A stretch of 64,000 nucleotides of DNA. Origin: G963663365 sp963663365 (GTDB taxonomy: Bacteria; Hinthialibacterota; Hinthialibacteria; Hinthialibacterales; G963663365). The stretch is from the NCBI GenBank assembly GCA_963663365.2, contig CAXXIH010000003.1, forward strand, positions 186,001-250,000, read 5' to 3'. Every line of letters begins with the position of its first letter. The first letter of the stretch is position 1. Shown one piece after another: positions 33,914 through 42,915 of this stretch. The notes below the pieces were generated by a model. That model was given only the letters and a program-made list of their open reading frames with translations. It was not told where the DNA came from and searched no databases. Position numbers and translations under genes: made by a program.

Positions 33914-35518
33914 CTATTTCAATTCTGTAATACTATCCGCCATCACGCTTTGGTATCCGCGTGATTCGCCTGATTCGATACGGGTTGCGGTCCAGAGCGG
34001 GAAGTCATCGTGTATTTTGTTTTTCAATGTGGAAACGGCGGCGTTATAGGCCACTTGAGCCTGAATCAGACGCTGCCGGGCGCGCGCTTCTTCAAACTGT
34101 GTGTCCTGGAAATTACGATACTCGATGCGGCCTTCATTGAATTGCAGTTTGGCGGTCTCGAGGTTCTTTTGAGTTTGGGCGACGTTCATTTTGCTGATCT
34201 CGATCAGCTGCATTTGGGTCTCAACATCACGCAGGTCTTGGTAGATATCCAACACCAGCTGCCGCTCGATATCCCACAGGTTGATACGTGCCTGCTGAAG
34301 CGCTGCCTCAGCGGCTCGGATACGGGCGTCAGTGAGGCCTCCATCGCCGATAGGCCAGCTAAAGGACAAACCGATTGAACCGGCATCGCTGCCTTCATCG
34401 GTTCGAGTGTAGGACGTATTCATGGCAACATCGGGTTGTTTACCCAAACGAGCCAGTGTTAGTGCATTTTCGGCTTCTTCAAGAGCCAGTCGTTGGCTGC
34501 GCAGTTCGACATTGTGTTCCAAAATAAGCTGCACGTAGGTTTCAGAATCATGCGGCAAAGGCTGGGGTTCCGGGTTCTCTGTCAATTTGATTTTGGCGCC
34601 AATCGGGATGCCTAAGAGAATATTGAAGTTTTCATAACTATTGGCCAAAGATAGTTCAACTTCGACGTAGCTGGATTCCTGCTCGGCCACGTTGACTTCT
34701 GACTGGGCTAGGTCGAAATCCGAGGCGAAGCCAAATTCATTTTTGACTTTCATTTGCGTATAAAGATCTTTGGCGATCTGTAGTTGGTCTTTTTGGATTT
34801 GTAGTTGTTCTTCATTCAAGCGGACACGCCAATAGGCATCTGTAATCGAACGAATCAGATTTTTTTCTTGCAGATAAAGACCATTTTCGGCGCGCTCATA
34901 GCTGATTTCGGTTGAGCGCAAATCATTCTGGATTTCCAACCGGGACCGGGAGTTGAGCGGAAGTTCTAATGATACCGAAGCGCTGCTCTCAAAATCTTCA
35001 TGTTTATCGCGGTTATCCCCCAGCGTGGGATCTCCATCCCGTAATGCCTCGACATCGCCGCTGAGTGAGAGCCGCATGCCGTTCCGGTAACGGCGGGATA
35101 CCGACGGGCTAAGCGCCGCGCTCTGTTCGTCATAGCTCGGAGAACGGTCGATCCCGGTTGCACCGCCGACCGAAGCCGAAGACAGGCGGTCGCGGGTTTG
35201 GCTTAGGGATGCATCGCCGCTCAAATCGTATTTTGTGTTGTAGTCGGATAGCACTCTGTCGTAATTGGCATCGCTTTGGCGGAGCGAAGCGTGTTGCGAC
35301 CGAATTTGGGGTGAATACTTAAGTCCCAATTGAATGGCATTATCCAAACTCAGTTCGAGCTGCTTGGGAAACTCACCGTTGGTGCCATCCAGCCTGTCGA
35401 GTGTTGTATCGTAATAATCCCGAAGCAAAGGCATTTCGTTTTGTTGTGCACACAGAGTGCAGGTCAGCCCAAGAAATAGGACACAGACAAGCCCGCGTTT
35501 ATAAATCCGTTTCATCAT
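33914..35518 (-). CDS. TolC-family outer-membrane efflux channel
   Basis: 534 residues. Signal peptide (LVCVLFLGLTCTLCAQ), then two OEP repeats of long alpha helices: LSLDNAIQLGLKYSPQIRSQHASLRQSDANYDRV, YERAENGLYLQEKNLIRSITDAYWRVRL, and in the second half ALEEAENALTLARLGKQPDVAMNTSYT and LVLDIYQDLRDVETQMQLIEISKMNVAQ. This is the trimeric exit duct of tripartite pumps. It is the last gene of the operon, about 64 bases after the RND-ABC fusion, and would serve all pumps encoded upstream. ATG at 35518 or 35515 follows GAGG. Confidence 0.9.
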   Translation of the reverse strand: MMKRIYKRGLVCVLFLGLTCTLCAQQNEMPLLRDYYDTTLDRLDGTNGEFPKQLELSLDNAIQLGLKYSPQIRSQHASLRQSDANYDRVLSDYNTKYDLSGDASLSQTRDRLSSASVGGATGIDRSPSYDEQSAALSPSVSRRYRNGMRLSLSGDVEALRDGDPTLGDNRDKHEDFESSASVSLELPLNSRSRLEIQNDLRSTEISYERAENGLYLQEKNLIRSITDAYWRVRLNEEQLQIQKDQLQIAKDLYTQMKVKNEFGFASDFDLAQSEVNVAEQESSYVEVELSLANSYENFNILLGIPIGAKIKLTENPEPQPLPHDSETYVQLILEHNVELRSQRLALEEAENALTLARLGKQPDVAMNTSYTRTDEGSDAGSIGLSFSWPIGDGGLTDARIRAAEAALQQARINLWDIERQLVLDIYQDLRDVETQMQLIEISKMNVAQTQKNLETAKLQFNEGRIEYRNFQDTQFEEARARQRLIQAQVAYNAAVSTLKNKIHDDFPLWTATRIESGESRGYQSVMADSITELK

Positions 35519-35582
35519 TCGCACCTCATTTGCACAATCGTAATGCCTTAGCCATCAATATATGTAACAAACGGCACTTCAA

Positions 35583-38500
35583 CTAATGGATTGAAGTGTC
35601 CCGAAAGACTTTGTTTTTCTGCACCAATGTGTGATAGACGTAAGCGTCTTCCAATGTCGGTTCAACGATCCGGCCATCCGCCGGTGGCATGTCTTTGAAA
35701 ACCAACCTCAATCTCAAGCCCTGGGGCGTGCGTTGCATAACGGTTGTTTCGCCCGCCATACGGAGTTTTGACCATTCGCGATCATCAGTCATGATTTCGA
35801 CCACATGGCCCCGGGCCTCGGCAATCAAATCCTCTTGTCCGCCTTGATATGTAATCATTCCTTCTTGCATGATTGCCAGGTTTCGGCAGCTGTGGGCAAT
35901 ATCTTCGACAATGTGTGTCGAAAGCACAACAACGCGTTCCGTAGCGAGTTGCGAGAGAAGGTTGCGGAAACGGAGCCGTTCTAAGGGATCCAGGCCTGCT
36001 GTGGGCTCATCGACAATCAATACACGTGGCGGTTTTAGAAAAATCTGAGCCAGGCCGATACGGCGAATCATGCCGCCTGAGAATCCTCCCACGGCTGTAT
36101 CGGCCACATCCGTCAGGTTGACCATTTCCAACGCCCGGTCGATTGCGTAATTCCGTTCCCGTTTGTTCATGATGCGCTTTAGCAGGGCAAAGTGATTGAG
36201 GTATTCGCGCGCCGTCCGTTCACCGTATACACCGAAATCTTGTGGCAGATATCCGATAAGCTTGCGGGCTTTACCGCTTTCTTTGACTGTATCATAACCG
36301 CACACGTGGCACGTGCCCCGTGTAGGTTGATCGATACCGACAATCAACCGCATAAGCGTGGTTTTCCCTGCTCCGTTAGGGCCAAGCAAGCCAAATAGGC
36401 CCCTTCCGATATCAAGGTTCACGCCCGCCAATGCCTTCTGGCGGCGTGTTGTACCGTGCATTTGTGCGCCGGCCAAATCCACTTTCCGGCTATCATCCAT
36501 AGGCAATGATGGACGTGAAATGATCCCGATCGGGGCTGGCTCCAAAGGCAAGATTGTGCGCCGAAGCCTTGGAAGCATCTCTTGAAGCCTTAAAAGCCAA
36601 GGCCTTTCGTAAATGCGTGTGAGATTCCAGGTCTGAATCGTAAGCGGTTCATGGCGTGGTGCGAATGTCCGATAGGCTGTTACTCGAGTACGAGTTTCCC
36701 CCCGCCTTTTTGAACTCCAAAAAACGAATATCCATCGAAGACTTAGGACGTATTTGACACCGCGTTTAATTAACGCTGCCAAATCTTCAAACATGAAGTA
36801 GAAACCCGGGATTAAAAGCAACGTTAAGATTGTGGATCCTAAAAGACCGCTAATGACCACAATGGCAAACGGAACCCACTCACCTTCTGAGCCTTTGGTT
36901 GTGATGGCCATAGGCAAAAGGCCCAGCACGGTTGTTCCTACAGTCATAAAGATCGGACGCAAACGGTAAGCACAGGCCAACATGACGGCGCGGGGACGGG
37001 GATATTGCTTTTCGCGGCGCATTGACGATGCAAAATTAACGAGAAGAATCCCGCTATTTGGCAATAATCCGATCAGGAAAATTACGCCGAAAGCACCCAT
37101 GTGATTGAATTCAGTTTCTGTCAATAACAAGCCCCAGATCAAAGGCACAAAGGCTAAGGCAATGGTGAACAAAATAATAAAAGGCTGGTAAAAGGACTCG
37201 AAAAGCGAGGCCATCAGCATATAAACGAGAATTAGAGCGAGAATCAGAACGAGCTGAAGCGCCTTTGAGAGGTCTTCCCATTCTTGGGAGAAGCCTCCGT
37301 ATTCAAAACTAAAACCTGCGGGCAAGGGGAAGTTTTCGGTGATGGCTTTGATCGAATCTTCCACATCTTGGAATTGTGCAGTTGGAGCAAGTGAATAGTG
37401 TATTGTAACCAGGCGTTGCTGATTTTTGCGCATAACCTGGGTTGACCGGCGGACCAATTCAAAAATGCCCAGGTCTTCTAATGGCAGATACGTTCCTGTC
37501 GATGGAGAATAAATCGGGATGCGCCGCATATCCGCCAAGGATAATCCTTCATCCTCTTCGGCCACGCGGCTTGTACGGGCAGGTTGGTCGGAAGTAACCT
37601 GTTGGAAAATGATCTCAAGATCGTCTTCGTCTTCCCGTTTCATCCGGAGCTGCGATGCATCGCCCCGGCTTTGAGCGGCGGTTATTTGCCAGGCCAGCGA
37701 TTGGGCATTGATTTGCAATAGATTGGCGGTATCGCGATCCAGTGTAAAACGAAGTTCCAGTTCTCCTTGCTCGAAATCGCTATAGACATCTCGAACTGAA
37801 TCAATTTGTTCGATCAATGGCCGGATCATATCGATCATTCCGACCAAGGCCTGCTGGCTGGGACCTTTAAGTTCAATAGAGCCGTTGCGTCCGGTTACAA
37901 CGACAGACGGCGCTTGATCGCCGCGCTGCCGGCTCCACGTGAACGAGACTTCTGCTTCTGTGATCTCGCTGAAAGGTTTTCGCAGGGATTCTTTGATTGA
38001 AGGAACCTCACGTTCGCGATCCTTTGCATCGACGAGTTCCACATCGATATAGGCAAAATCATCGGAGATACGGCTTTGGATCATACGGCGTTCGGGAACA
38101 AGCTCTTTTAGAAGGTCCTCAACCTTATCCACGATTGCGGCCGTATATGAAATACGTGTGCCTTCAGGTGTGAAAACAAATACGGAAAAACTCTCCCGGT
38201 CTTCAGGAGCCTGCAGCCGCCCTCCCCGGTTCACACCACCCATTAAATAAAAATATGTATAAAGAATGACGGCGACAATCACAAACACCAGCCGCACCCG
38301 GTGCCGCAGGCAACTTTTTAACATTGCCAAATACCATGTGCGGAAACGCACGAATTGGGTGTGCGAGGTCAATTTTTTGATTTTAGCCATCAACCCGTGG
38401 ATGCCATCGCGGCCGTGTGGCTTAAAAGATGAACCCGATGAAGAGGAAGGTCCGTTTTTTATTTTGTTTTGTGTGCGGCGGTAGAAGAAAGAGGCGGCCA

Positions 38501-39953
38501 TTGGCACCAAAAGCAAAGCAACAGCCATAGATGCCAGAAGCGGATAAATAACGGCGAGCGCGCCTTCGCGAAAGATCAGCTGCAATTCGCCTTTAACGAA
38601 AACAATTGGCAAGAAGACGATAATGCTGGTTAGTGTCAGAGCCATTATCGGCCGCGTCACTTCCCTGGCCCCTTCAGCCGCTGCCCATTTTGCGTCTTTG
38701 TTTCGCTCACGATACCGGGCGATGTTTTCAAGCACGACAATTGAGTTATCGAGCAGACTTCCTACGCCGATTGCCAATCCCACCAAAGTAATAAGATTAA
38801 TCGACATATCGCTGAAATACATCAGATTAAAAGTGGCGATGATTGAAATCGGGATGACCAGGCAAACCATAAGCGTCATTCGTAATGAGCGAACAAATGC
38901 CAATAGAATCAACATGGCAAGAACAATGCCGATACCGGCCAATCGCATGAGTTGCCGGATCATATCGGAAATGATTTCCGATCCGTCATAGGCCACCGTA
39001 AGTGAGTAGCCTTCCGGCATGCTCTCTTCGATTTGAACCATGGTCTTGCGGACGCGCTTCGATAGTTCAATCGGATTGGCTTCGGCTTCTTTTTCCAGGG
39101 CGTAAATGATCGAAGGTTTGCCATCTACACGGGAAAGCCGGTCGCGTGGTAATAAGAGATCATTGACATCCGCCAAATGCCGTAAATAAAGCCCGCCTTC
39201 TGTATTGAGCATGATATTGGACAAGTCATTTGTCTTTTTAAACTGACTGTCGAGGCGGACGAAATGCCGTTGTCCTTTTTCCTGTACTTCACCCAAAAAG
39301 ATCGGATCTGTGGCATAACTGCTTACGGTATTGCGAAGTTGAAAGATCGGTTGGTTGAATTCGCGCATGCGGTCTTCATTGACCGCAATTTCGATAATTT
39401 GTTCGTGACCTCCCCATGTATCGGCGCGCGCCACGCCATCGATTTCTTGTAACCGTTGTGCCAACCGGTCAATACTGATTCCTTGTAGATAGGGATCGTG
39501 CCGGGGACCTTGAATGGCGACATACATAAAACGGCGGTTTTCCCATGACGAATCGAAGGAAAACGTATGCATATTGAGAGCGCCGCGAGTGAAAGTGCGC
39601 CGGAACCGATCCAGTTTTTCTTGGAGTTCAATAACGCGGAATTTGGCGTTGGTGCCGAATTCCAATTGAATGCGGAAGAACGCGCGATTACCGCCGCGTC
39701 CGTATACCCACATGTTTTTGATGCCGGATAATTGGGCGACTTCGCTTTCGATTGGCTCAATAATTTGTCTTTCGAATTCTTCTCCGCTTAAGGGCCGGTT
39801 GTAATGCAGCCAAACTCCCATTCCCGGCTCGCTGATATCGGGAAGGAATTGAACCGGCAGCCGCACGTAAGAGACGCATCCTAATACAATCAGAGCCGCA
39901 AAGATCATGATTGTAGTAATGGGCCTGTCTATGGCGATTTTGCTCAGGTTCAT
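35583..39953 (-). CDS. RND efflux pump fused to a C-terminal ABC ATPase
   Basis: One uninterrupted 1456-residue frame. Residues 1 to about 1060 form a complete AcrB/HAE-type RND permease. It starts MNLSKIAIDRPITTIMIF, has two porter halves and twelve expected helices. TM4 reads SLLDNSIVVLEN (Asp402, Asn403) and the TM10 region LLPNSGILLVNF (Asn966, Asn973). A linker of about 90 residues, largely basic with proline-rich parts, leads to an ABC ATPase at 1152-1456. This has Walker A GPNGAGKTT (1191-1199), signature FSGGM (1291-1295), Walker B VLIVDEPTAGLDP with catalytic Glu1316, and switch His1347, so all key residues are present. The ATPase resembles the separate ATPase at 46907. The product may need an ABC-2 permease such as the one encoded just upstream. 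An internal ATG at 36500 could also make the ATPase alone. I know no described pump of this form. Confidence 0.88.
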   Translation of the reverse strand: MNLSKIAIDRPITTIMIFAALIVLGCVSYVRLPVQFLPDISEPGMGVWLHYNRPLSGEEFERQIIEPIESEVAQLSGIKNMWVYGRGGNRAFFRIQLEFGTNAKFRVIELQEKLDRFRRTFTRGALNMHTFSFDSSWENRRFMYVAIQGPRHDPYLQGISIDRLAQRLQEIDGVARADTWGGHEQIIEIAVNEDRMREFNQPIFQLRNTVSSYATDPIFLGEVQEKGQRHFVRLDSQFKKTNDLSNIMLNTEGGLYLRHLADVNDLLLPRDRLSRVDGKPSIIYALEKEAEANPIELSKRVRKTMVQIEESMPEGYSLTVAYDGSEIISDMIRQLMRLAGIGIVLAMLILLAFVRSLRMTLMVCLVIPISIIATFNLMYFSDMSINLITLVGLAIGVGSLLDNSIVVLENIARYRERNKDAKWAAAEGAREVTRPIMALTLTSIIVFLPIVFVKGELQLIFREGALAVIYPLLASMAVALLLVPMAASFFYRRTQNKIKNGPSSSSGSSFKPHGRDGIHGLMAKIKKLTSHTQFVRFRTWYLAMLKSCLRHRVRLVFVIVAVILYTYFYLMGGVNRGGRLQAPEDRESFSVFVFTPEGTRISYTAAIVDKVEDLLKELVPERRMIQSRISDDFAYIDVELVDAKDREREVPSIKESLRKPFSEITEAEVSFTWSRQRGDQAPSVVVTGRNGSIELKGPSQQALVGMIDMIRPLIEQIDSVRDVYSDFEQGELELRFTLDRDTANLLQINAQSLAWQITAAQSRGDASQLRMKREDEDDLEIIFQQVTSDQPARTSRVAEEDEGLSLADMRRIPIYSPSTGTYLPLEDLGIFELVRRSTQVMRKNQQRLVTIHYSLAPTAQFQDVEDSIKAITENFPLPAGFSFEYGGFSQEWEDLSKALQLVLILALILVYMLMASLFESFYQPFIILFTIALAFVPLIWGLLLTETEFNHMGAFGVIFLIGLLPNSGILLVNFASSMRREKQYPRPRAVMLACAYRLRPIFMTVGTTVLGLLPMAITTKGSEGEWVPFAIVVISGLLGSTILTLLLIPGFYFMFEDLAALIKRGVKYVLSLRWIFVFWSSKRRGETRTRVTAYRTFAPRHEPLTIQTWNLTRIYERPWLLRLQEMLPRLRRTILPLEPAPIGIISRPSLPMDDSRKVDLAGAQMHGTTRRQKALAGVNLDIGRGLFGLLGPNGAGKTTLMRLIVGIDQPTRGTCHVCGYDTVKESGKARKLIGYLPQDFGVYGERTAREYLNHFALLKRIMNKRERNYAIDRALEMVNLTDVADTAVGGFSGGMIRRIGLAQIFLKPPRVLIVDEPTAGLDPLERLRFRNLLSQLATERVVVLSTHIVEDIAHSCRNLAIMQEGMITYQGGQEDLIAEARGHVVEIMTDDREWSKLRMAGETTVMQRTPQGLRLRLVFKDMPPADGRIVEPTLEDAYVYHTLVQKNKVFRDTSIH

Positions 39954-39979
39954 CTTTTACCGGTCAGCCTTTTCCTTTA

Positions 39980-42865
39980 TTAAACATCATCAGCGGTCAA
40001 CATCAGCGCCCCGTCTTTATTTAACTTAATCTCAAACCGGGCCTCGTGATGTTGGCGCAAACGGCTCCCTTCAACACGATAAACTTCCTGCAATAACCAG
40101 TTGCTGGGATCGATCATGGCAAATACCGGCCGATGCGGGACTTCGATATTCAGCGTGCCTTCGCCGCCGGAATCAATCCAAACCAGCCTTTGGACTTCAT
40201 CGATTTCGGTTTTTATAAAAATGGGGACGTCGATACTGCCGGTTCCAAGATTTTTCACATGTACCGTGCACCGGTAAGAAGCCAAAAAACTATTCGGGTC
40301 TTGCACCAGCTCGGCTTCCGCCTTGGTTATTTCGTACTGGGGTAAAGCACTGCCATAGACCCATTCTTTGAAAAATCCATCCAGTGATCGTCCCGCGACT
40401 TCTTCAGCAACGCTTTGGATCGCCTTGTCGTCGACGACATCGGCGTTATAGCGGCTTAGCAGTGTGCGCAAGAATTTCCACCATGCGCGTTCACCCAACA
40501 TGTGATGCAGGGTGCGCCATAATCCTTCAGCGCGAAGGCGTTCGGCTGCAACCGCTCGGCTGTCATCTTGGTCAGTAGCGCGCAATTGGGCCAAGGGGTG
40601 TCTTATTGCCGCGCCGGAAACCGAGGTGCCGGCATCGAATGTCAGAAGACTGCGGCGTCTCCAAATATTGGGTTCCATTAATTTGGCGACATAGGAAGGC
40701 AGGTATTTCTCGATCCAAAAAGCGAGTGGACCGGTGGCTTCATAGGTCCCCTGAAGGTAGCTCTCAACATAACGGTCGAGGTATTGTTTTTGGAGTTCCC
40801 ATACAACCGGGCGCAAAGCCCTATAATAAGGCACCTCCAATGGATTGATATCAAATCGCTCCAAATCCCAAATACCTTCGTGCAGATAAACCAGCTTTCG
40901 CTCGGATATGGATATCAATCCGCTAAGCTGTGGATCGGGATAGCGGTCAAGCCAACCGCAACGCTCCATAAAGGTCAACCGGGGAACCCGCAACGGACCG
41001 AGTAGAGATACAATTTTATTTTGCAATCCTTTAACATCCCGTAGATAAACCTCTGCCTGGTAGGCATGCTGCTCCAAAGCCAGAAATGTCACTGGTGTTG
41101 GGCCGAACTGGTCTTCAATCGCAATATAAGGTCCCCAAAAAACGGCCAGGTTATCGATCGGATAGTTTGTTTTCATTTCCGCCCATTCGTCATTGGGGGC
41201 GTCATGAAGTGTCTGACCTGCGAATATGATGGGATACGATAGCCCCTTCACGCGGATGGTTGCGTCAAAGATATCCCGCATGTGTCCGGATTGCGAAGTC
41301 GAATCATCCAGCGCCAAATCGAGAGATGGATCGTAAGGAGTTGGATACCACTCCAAGTCTTTTGCCAGCTGGCCCGTAGTTTCATAAATCTCGCCATCGA
41401 GCGGTCCCGCGTATTCAAAGGCGACTTCGATTTCGGTCCCCTTGGCCAACGGTGAGTCAAACTTAATGATTCGAACCGGATTAATTCCGTTTTCGTAGGA
41501 AGACGCCAGACCCTGGATATCCAGGCGTGAAACCACAAAATTGTGCGGGAGCGTCAAGTGGATTTCCGATAAGTTCTCCGCCTCTGGTGTTAAACGCATG
41601 GTGCCTTTGACGGCGATGGCGCGGTTGGGGATATCGATTTCCAATGAGATATCATAGGCGGATGTATCGACCGGATCGCGGCGCTGCAACGAAACTTTCA
41701 GTTCATCTACACCCTCTTCGTAATCGCGGATTGCATGGGTTTCGGCCTTGCTAAGTTGAACCATCATGGCCGTTCCTGCGATCATGCCTGCCAACGAGAG
41801 GATACCGAATAGTTTTGGAATCCAGGGCAATTGATGATCAAAACGTAACTTTCCGAGCGCTCGCCGGAACGTAGGCAATGTGTACCAGCGCGCGTTGCGT
41901 AGCACGACCGATTGTTGTGGTTCCTGTCTGCGTATATATAAGGGTGCGGCTGTGAGAAATGCCAACGCGATCAGTGCCGTGCTCAGATTGTATTTCAACA
42001 AATCTTTTTGATTGACGGCCAATCCAAGTGTGGGAGAGGGGAGTTCTGTTGTAGGTGCGAGATCTTTGAATGGATCGATATTTTGAACATTATAAGACTG
42101 CTGAGAAGATCCGCCTCTGTGCCTGTGGTGCATGCTGTGCCGTCCGCGACGGGAGGATCCTTGCCGAACGACTTCTACTTTTAGGGTTTCTTCGGCTGCA
42201 CGAATCGCGGGAAGCATGGAATTGGTTACCGTATCGAGAATTTCGATACGTGAACCAAGCGAATAGGTCAGCCACGCCAAGGAACCGAATACGGCCAATA
42301 CACAGCAAATAGCGACGAAATCTTTTCCGGTCAAAATCCGAAACAGAAGCCCGGCCGCCGCTCCTAAAAATAATGTAGGCAGCAGCATTGCCGCATAAAC
42401 AACCACAAACGGCTGCCAAATGGAATCGGAATGCCCCAGCGTCCAAAGAATGCACGGCAATACAAACCAACCCAATGCGGTAAGCGGGATCAGAATGATG
42501 AGAACCGTTAAATATCTGCCTAGTAAGAAAGCAAAGGTTCCCATGGGCCGTGTGTAGAGAATCGACGAGACACGCGTCCGGTCCAGCCGGGCACTGATAT
42601 CGACTCCAAGCAAGATCGAGCCGAAGATCGAGACAAGAATTGCCATCCCTATGCCTGGATGGGAGAACGCACGGGCCGGATCGAGGAAAATATCTTGTTC
42701 AACAATAAGTTTGAAATCGCGATGAACCAGATAGGCAACCGATGCCAACAGGCCAAAGATCAGCCAGAATCGCCAGGTACGCAAAGCAATACGACTCTCG
42801 AAAGCGATGACTGCTGCCACCGTCCGCCACCAGGGCGTTGTATGTCTCACGTGAGCCGTTTTCAT
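39980..42865 (-). CDS. ABC-2 permease fused to an M1-peptidase-like periplasmic domain
   Basis: 961 residues. The N-terminal 370 hold about seven membrane helices (WRFWLIFGLLASVAYLV, FAFLLGRYLTVLIILIPLTALGWFVLP, FGILSLAGMIAGTAMMV and others) in ABC-2 permease style, with the RVSSILYTRPM segment typical of such permeases. The rest resembles an M1 aminopeptidase: a beta domain (SLEIDIPNRAIAVKGTMRLTPEAENLSEIHLTLP) and the gluzincin-like helical region. The zinc motif HExxH is missing; the corresponding area reads LRPVVWELQKQYLDRYV. It is therefore probably not a protease but a binding domain. The gene lies between the two RND genes and likely pairs with one of the operon's ABC ATPases. Confidence 0.75.
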   Translation of the reverse strand: MKTAHVRHTTPWWRTVAAVIAFESRIALRTWRFWLIFGLLASVAYLVHRDFKLIVEQDIFLDPARAFSHPGIGMAILVSIFGSILLGVDISARLDRTRVSSILYTRPMGTFAFLLGRYLTVLIILIPLTALGWFVLPCILWTLGHSDSIWQPFVVVYAAMLLPTLFLGAAAGLLFRILTGKDFVAICCVLAVFGSLAWLTYSLGSRIEILDTVTNSMLPAIRAAEETLKVEVVRQGSSRRGRHSMHHRHRGGSSQQSYNVQNIDPFKDLAPTTELPSPTLGLAVNQKDLLKYNLSTALIALAFLTAAPLYIRRQEPQQSVVLRNARWYTLPTFRRALGKLRFDHQLPWIPKLFGILSLAGMIAGTAMMVQLSKAETHAIRDYEEGVDELKVSLQRRDPVDTSAYDISLEIDIPNRAIAVKGTMRLTPEAENLSEIHLTLPHNFVVSRLDIQGLASSYENGINPVRIIKFDSPLAKGTEIEVAFEYAGPLDGEIYETTGQLAKDLEWYPTPYDPSLDLALDDSTSQSGHMRDIFDATIRVKGLSYPIIFAGQTLHDAPNDEWAEMKTNYPIDNLAVFWGPYIAIEDQFGPTPVTFLALEQHAYQAEVYLRDVKGLQNKIVSLLGPLRVPRLTFMERCGWLDRYPDPQLSGLISISERKLVYLHEGIWDLERFDINPLEVPYYRALRPVVWELQKQYLDRYVESYLQGTYEATGPLAFWIEKYLPSYVAKLMEPNIWRRRSLLTFDAGTSVSGAAIRHPLAQLRATDQDDSRAVAAERLRAEGLWRTLHHMLGERAWWKFLRTLLSRYNADVVDDKAIQSVAEEVAGRSLDGFFKEWVYGSALPQYEITKAEAELVQDPNSFLASYRCTVHVKNLGTGSIDVPIFIKTEIDEVQRLVWIDSGGEGTLNIEVPHRPVFAMIDPSNWLLQEVYRVEGSRLRQHHEARFEIKLNKDGALMLTADDV

Positions 42866-42915
42866 GTTAATTAACCTATATGTCGCAAATTCGTTTGTGT
42901 TATTCCTTCATTTCC

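Noticed and set aside
35583..36500. Treating the ABC ATPase as a separate gene starting at ATG 36500
   Set aside because: There is no stop codon between the RND and ABC parts and no ribosome site before that ATG, so the fused reading is the simplest. Internal initiation in addition remains possible.
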